The translations under genes were made by a program, and so were the position numbers. From assembly GCA_000328365.1 (NCBI GenBank), contig KB308811.1:10128-74127 (forward strand): a stretch of 64,000 nt of DNA. The letters run 5' to 3'. Shown here piece after piece: positions 59,156-64,000 of this stretch (position 1 is its first letter; every line of letters begins with the position of its first letter). This DNA is from Capitella teleta. Lineage: Eukaryota > Annelida > Polychaeta > Capitellidae. Under the pieces are notes generated by a model. That model was not told the DNA's origin. It saw only the letters and a program-made list of their open reading frames with translations, and made no database searches.

Positions 59156-59909
59156 TGGCGGGCGGCGATTTTGCGTTTCCTACATAGGTTGCGGCAGATT
59201 TCCCTCATTTGTATGCATATGAATATTCATTATCTCACAGGAACCAATAGCAGAAGTTGTACAACTAAACCAGGTCATGCGAAGATGGCGACTCCCGTGC
59301 GACGCCGTGGTGCGCCCCTCGGACGACCCTGCAAAAGCAGTTTAGCAGAGAAGAGAGATACGCCCACAAATGTTCGACATGCTCTTCCCCCACGCAGAAA
59401 GGTTGCAGCTCATAATCTCAGTCTATGTGTCGCCAAGAATCAAACATTGGGAAAGACTCATTCAGCAAAGTGATATCACGAAATGTGCCATCAACAGTGT
59501 TTTATTCTTGCATGATCTGTTACTTTTATTCTTGGTCTGCTACCTTATTCTTCCAATAAACGTCATACGTAGTGATTTCAAAGTGCTTTTCGGAGAAATT
59601 AAATTTATAACAAGGATATTACTAGAAATTGCAAACTTTCGGCAGTGAACAAAATCTATATAGGCTTATCCCACCCTTTAAATACCGTAGCTATCTCGCA
59701 GCTAAGATCTATGTGATGACGATTATCAGTATGGGCAGAAATATTAGGTATTATAGCTGCTATGCAACTTGGCAAAGCATGTGCTGTTGTTATTGGAAAT
59801 CGGCAATGACGTCATGGATCTCATAACTATGCAGCGTTCACCCTCATAAATATGCATACATGCAAATCTGCCGCAACCTATGTAGGAAACGCAAAATCGC
59901 TGGCGGGCG
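59156..59909. mobile_element. Mutator-like (MULE) non-autonomous element with 9-bp target duplication
   Basis: TGGCGGGCG occurs at 59156-59164 and 59901-59909, directly flanking a 736-base element (59165-59900). The ends are a perfect 37-bp inverted repeat: GCGATTTTGCGTTTCCTAC at 59165 and its mirror ending GCAAAATCGC at 59900. Weaker symmetry continues inward. A 9-bp duplication with long termini fits Mutator-type transposition. No transposase. The interior holds a GC-rich stretch (59270-59420) unlike its ends, possibly captured host DNA. Confidence 0.85.
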
Positions 59910-62129
59910 TGGGGGAAAAACATTTTATCGTGAATGTTTTATCAGTAATTGGGCTGTGTTAGAGGCGGGCTGGTATCACGTTTGGCCTTTAATCAGTTAA
60001 GTAGTTTTAATTGTGTTAAATTCGTGTTTAACCGAACAACACCTGCCAACGTAACTGTAACGAAAGTTTTGCACACAAAAAATATATTGAGAATTTTTAT
60101 ATTTTTTCCTTCCGATCATGATCATGCCATCGCCAGAGGGCTTTGCCAAAATGACTCCCGACTCAATCACGTTAAGAGAAATCGCACCACGTGGTCGAAT
60201 ACTATAATAAACACGTCACGTGCAGGTAGCCGGAATTCCGTCCGTGACGTCACACTTAAAGGAGGGATATCCCCCAAAAGAGGACGCAAAGTTCATTGTT
60301 TTAAGGGACGTTGCACTTGAAAGGGGCTACGTAAACACGACACGAAATGGCCAAAAGCCGCGTCGACAACTTCGATAAGCAAAACATGTCAAAAGAAAAA
60401 AATATATAATTATCTCACGATGTAAAACCGAAGAAAAAAAATACATCTTGCCACTAAACCATGAATCTCAGTTACTGTTGGGGCCACCTACGGAGAACAG
60501 AGGAACTATTGTTATGTTTCTTCTTAAAGCCATGAAAACGGCACGAAGAAGGTACAAGCAATGAGTCCCCCACAACTCAAGACTGGTGCAACGAGATAAC
60601 CTTCAATCTGAGTACGAAGATAATGGCGTAATTTACAGGGCTGTCAACACGGATCAAAGGGTCCTTAAGGTTGAAATCTATACGACGGCTTGTACTGCAA
60701 ATTAGTGCAGAACGCACTCTGAACAATCAATAAAAACTGTGTAATACTCGAGGTATCTGTTAGTTCGAATTGTGTTGGAGTGTTATTCCGTGTTATGTAT
60801 CGATATTGCATTGATCGACAATTGTCAACCTGCTTTGGCGACGAATTTAGTAGAACTGGGAGGGCGCCTCGCATTGTTCCAGGAAAGCACTGTTGAGTGT
60901 ATAATTCATTAGAGTTTCAAAGAAACCCTAAAGGATCAATGGAATCAGTCTACCAGATGAAAGATTCAAACAAAAAATCATGCAAAATATATCGCCACGT
61001 GCTTTGAGCGGGAAATGCATGCACGGTCGGTCGTATTTTTCTCGGCCGCACGTATCGGGCGCAGTCACAATGTCGGCCGCTTCCTTTGTCTTTTATGACG
61101 CAACTTTCATTCTTCCAGCGAAATAAAGATAGCCCTATTACGTCACCTGGTGCTTACAGCAGTGCTTCCGTGAGTCATGACAACGCCCAGACGTAAACAA
61201 ACCCCAATCAGATGGCATGCCTCCCTGGAACTAAACCACACGAGATACGTTCGGAAACCCTTCGCTCGCTACTTAATACAAAGTGGCTGCGATCTGGCTC
61301 TGAGGTGACATGGTCTGAAGGTTGCGTCCTGGCATGGAATTCAGGAATGGACCGTCAATGATGGGCAGATCGGGAGAATTCAAAGTCACGCTTTCCGATA
61401 GCACTGAATACAAACGCTGATCTTGAAATGATTAATTTCGACAGCACTGCTTATGTTACATAATCACTTGGAGACGGAACTGGCGTTGCTTTGGTTGCCA
61501 ATTAATGCATACGATTAGCCTTTTGCTGTTATGAGCGAATTCACGACAACCCACCCACGTGACACGGGAGGCGGGGTTGGCGTCCGATATCCCGGGACCG
61601 GGTCTTCCCTCCTTCCTCGAATCGGAGTACGCCAATGCATTGTCAGTTTTGACATTGCTAAAAGAATTTTAATTCAACACAACATGCCAATCTACTAACT
61701 GCTTCATCGGAAATTGAAGCTAAAATTAATCAATGTTCTGCTGCCAAGTTCACTGATCTACGCTCAAGTGCATATCAACCACGGACTGAATTTCAGTGCA
61801 AAAGCCAGAAGTTGAAGCGAGGACAAATTTCACGTCGCATCATTGCAGCTAAATGTGCATTCACATGCACACAGGCGTGTGTCATTGGTGTGCAAATGTG
61901 TGTGCACTTGAAACAGATTGAGAGGAACACGGGATCAGCGCCGCTTACAAGGAAGTCCGATCTTATTACGTAATAGTTCAACGTCCGCCATGACGCAGAA
62001 AATGACAACAAAAGCAGAAGAAAAAGGCTTCGAATGTAGGCATGAAGGCGCTGAATTAATTATGGAATTAAAAAAATACATATATAAAAAATAAAAATTA
62101 CGACAATGGAAAACTTATGAAAATTATCA
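59910..62129. other. No gene seen
   Basis: Only short frames without splice support. Contains no recognisable RNA gene. Confidence 0.45.
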
Positions 62130-62169
62130 TGCTATGCACGATCATATTATTATTATTACTATTATTATA

Positions 62170-62235
<66 letters not shown>

Positions 62236-62386
62236 ACTATTATTATAACTATTATTATTATTTTAATTAATGATCATGCTATGCACGAAGCAATAATTAA
62301 TTATTTAATTTAATATTATTATTAATATTATTATTTTAATTAATGATCATGCTATGCACGAAGCAATAATTAATTATTTAATTTAA

Positions 62387-62429
<43 letters not shown>

Positions 62430-62460
62430 TTAATTAATGATCATGCTATGCAGGAAGCAA
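62130..62460. repeat. (ATT)n microsatellite within a higher-order repeat
   Basis: ATT runs alternate with a unit reading TTTTAATTAATGATCATGCT...GAAGCAATAATTAATT, present three times (about 62262, 62334 and 62430). A related ATCATGCTATGCACGATC is near 62128. Confidence 0.9.
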
Positions 62461-64000
62461 TAATTAATTTTTAGGCATAACAGTCAACTGTTTATTTTGA
62501 GGAAAAGCAAATCTCTCAAAATAATATCGCGTCCTCTGAATGAAGTTTAATTTAGTATGGAAATACTTTATAAACGGACCATTTCAGCATGATGTTGAAT
62601 GCAAATCCGCTTAAACCTGCATTCAGACTCAAGAATTAACGATTGCCAGAACTCATCTTTTAAACAGACTTTGTGCTTCCATAGAAGTTAATTAAAAACA
62701 TCATAAATCGCGTGCAGGCTAAAAATAAACAGCTCAACGTTCGTGTCGCAAGGCAGCGATGCCCCTCACGCAGATCAGAGGTCAAGTGAGGTCAAGAGAG
62801 GTCAAGAGAGAGGTCACTTGGCCAGATTAGAAGCACCCGAGTGTGCATGCACCTGAGTGCGCACAGCACCACGGTCGTGAGATGCGAGGGGCCAACGGAG
62901 ATGACCTCCTCGCCGTCGCCATGTCCAGATCAGCCGTCCTCTTGCACACACACTGCACACACCCGCACACACACCGCACACCACTTACTTTTTGACAAAA
63001 TCTCAAAACCAAAACAATCGCAGAGGAAGCGCGGCGGAAGCAGCGAGCGGAGGCGCTAAAAGCGGCGCATGATGTCATTGCGCGCGCATACATTAGCCGG
63101 GAATAATTCCCGGATCGATCGATACGAGGCACGGAACGCTCAAGCAGGGAAGTGGGCGCGCTTGGATAGCGCAGGCAGCGCGGTAATTAGGTCAGAAGGT
63201 CACCCGCACGCCATCGTAAATGGGACGGCTCAAAAGGTCAGGGCAGCGAAGCGTGGCGTCGAGTTTGAAAGTCAATTGGCATGAAGTTCCATTTGATGCC
63301 ATTCAAGAGCGGATTGCCTGTCTGCCAGAGCAATGCTTATAGATCAAAGATTAATTGACCGCAGGTTGGTTGATAAATTCAAAGCCGATACGAGGGGCCA
63401 AAATTTGAAGAAGAAAAAACAAAGTTACGACGGTATTAAAATTAATATGCGGGAAAAAATGAGCTTTGATCTTTACGATTATATTTACCTAGAATTGGCA
63501 GAAAAAAACAAACTTGGAAGACATCGCTAATAAATTAAAAATACCGAAGGGAGCACTGACATTACGACGACTGAGGTGAGCAGAACAAAACCCATTAGAT
63601 GTCATTTGATGTTTGAGATGAGAGGATGGAGAGAGGAGACGAAAATCATTCAACGGAATCAGGTTAAACAAGAAGCCGACGACGGAACAGATGACCCAGA
63701 AAACTGACAATCTGGGTCATTCCAGGGTTTTTTGTTGACAAAATGAACAAAAGGCGCTCAACTGGAAGGTCATTTTCTCTCTTGATTGAAATGAGATTTG
63801 CGCGTCAGACGTGGGTCCACTCAAGTAACAAGATGAAACACGAAAGCGAAATACGCAATGCAGCGATCGGTCACGATACACGCGGAAATGTTACATAACG
63901 AACGTAACACTAAGGATTCCTGGAAATGCCAGGAGTAAGCATGTGATGATGACAATCGTCGCCCTCGGAGAACGAGACGTCACCGGAAGCTGAAACACCC
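62461..64000. other. No gene seen
   Basis: Sequence with GC-rich patches (~62750-63250) and short open frames, none with family resemblance or matched splice sites. Confidence 0.4.

Noticed and set aside
61570-61625. Another SINE copy (CCCGGGACCGGGTCTTCCC)
   Set aside because: A short resemblance to one GC-rich stretch of the SINE, with no collinear flanks.
62130-62460. CRISPR-like array of repeated units
   Set aside because: The units are AT-rich microsatellite blocks with no uniform spacers, and the genome is eukaryotic.
57600-64000. Missing LRR exons of the deadenylase
   Set aside because: I looked on the minus strand for repeated LxxLxLxxN patterns and found none. They could lie outside the window or not exist.

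Overview
The window is animal nuclear DNA. It has spliced genes with GT-AG introns, AATAAA signals, microsatellites, and SINE, LINE and MITE debris. The protein families are metazoan: a NACHT-WD40 protein, a TMC channel, a rhodopsin-type GPCR, an atypical nuclear IkB, a sigma-class GST and a CCR4/CNOT6 deadenylase. The repeats and the GST class suggest a marine invertebrate, perhaps lophotrochozoan or deuterostome; I cannot name the species. There is one ambiguous base, at 30554. All exon models are by-eye splice predictions, checked by reading-frame phase and family resemblance.

Layout. 1-6.0 kb (+): 3' part of a NACHT-WD40 gene, with mostly 45-60 nt introns and one larger intron carrying a SINE. 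6.0-14.2 kb: gene-poor, with a decayed LINE at 6.9-8.8 kb. 14.7-37.8 kb (-): a TMC gene of 17 coding exons, 769 codons. Its 12.7-kb intron contains an intronless GPCR gene on the opposite strand (21.7-22.9 kb), and a phase-compatible alternative or cassette exon lies at 34.5-34.8 kb. 38.8-45.0 kb (-): an IkB-zeta-like ankyrin gene of 802 codons. 45.1-45.2 kb: a compact divergent promoter with a perfect kB site, leading rightward to a small RG-rich, two-TM, PPxY membrane protein (46.4-47.3 kb, +). 50.3-51.2 kb (-): sigma GST. 54.4-57.5 kb (-): a CCR4/CNOT6-type deadenylase whose upstream exon encodes an unrecognised Ser/Cys-rich region instead of the usual leucine-rich repeats. 58-64 kb: no gene seen apart from leader exons, but there is a Mutator-like element with a perfect 9-bp target duplication.

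Mobile DNA. I see a tRNA-headed SINE family with a (TCAC)n tail (several copies), MITEs with TTAA, TA and 9-bp target duplications, an inverted pair of one MITE family at 32.2 and 49.3 kb, and a dispersed hAT-like family. I saw no retroviral, LTR or Polinton remains.

No obviously new multi-gene system is present. The strongest leads are the shared kB promoter between an IkB-like gene and an unknown membrane protein, the deadenylase with a replaced N terminus, and the NACHT-WD40 protein with non-canonical Walker motifs plus one frame discontinuity.
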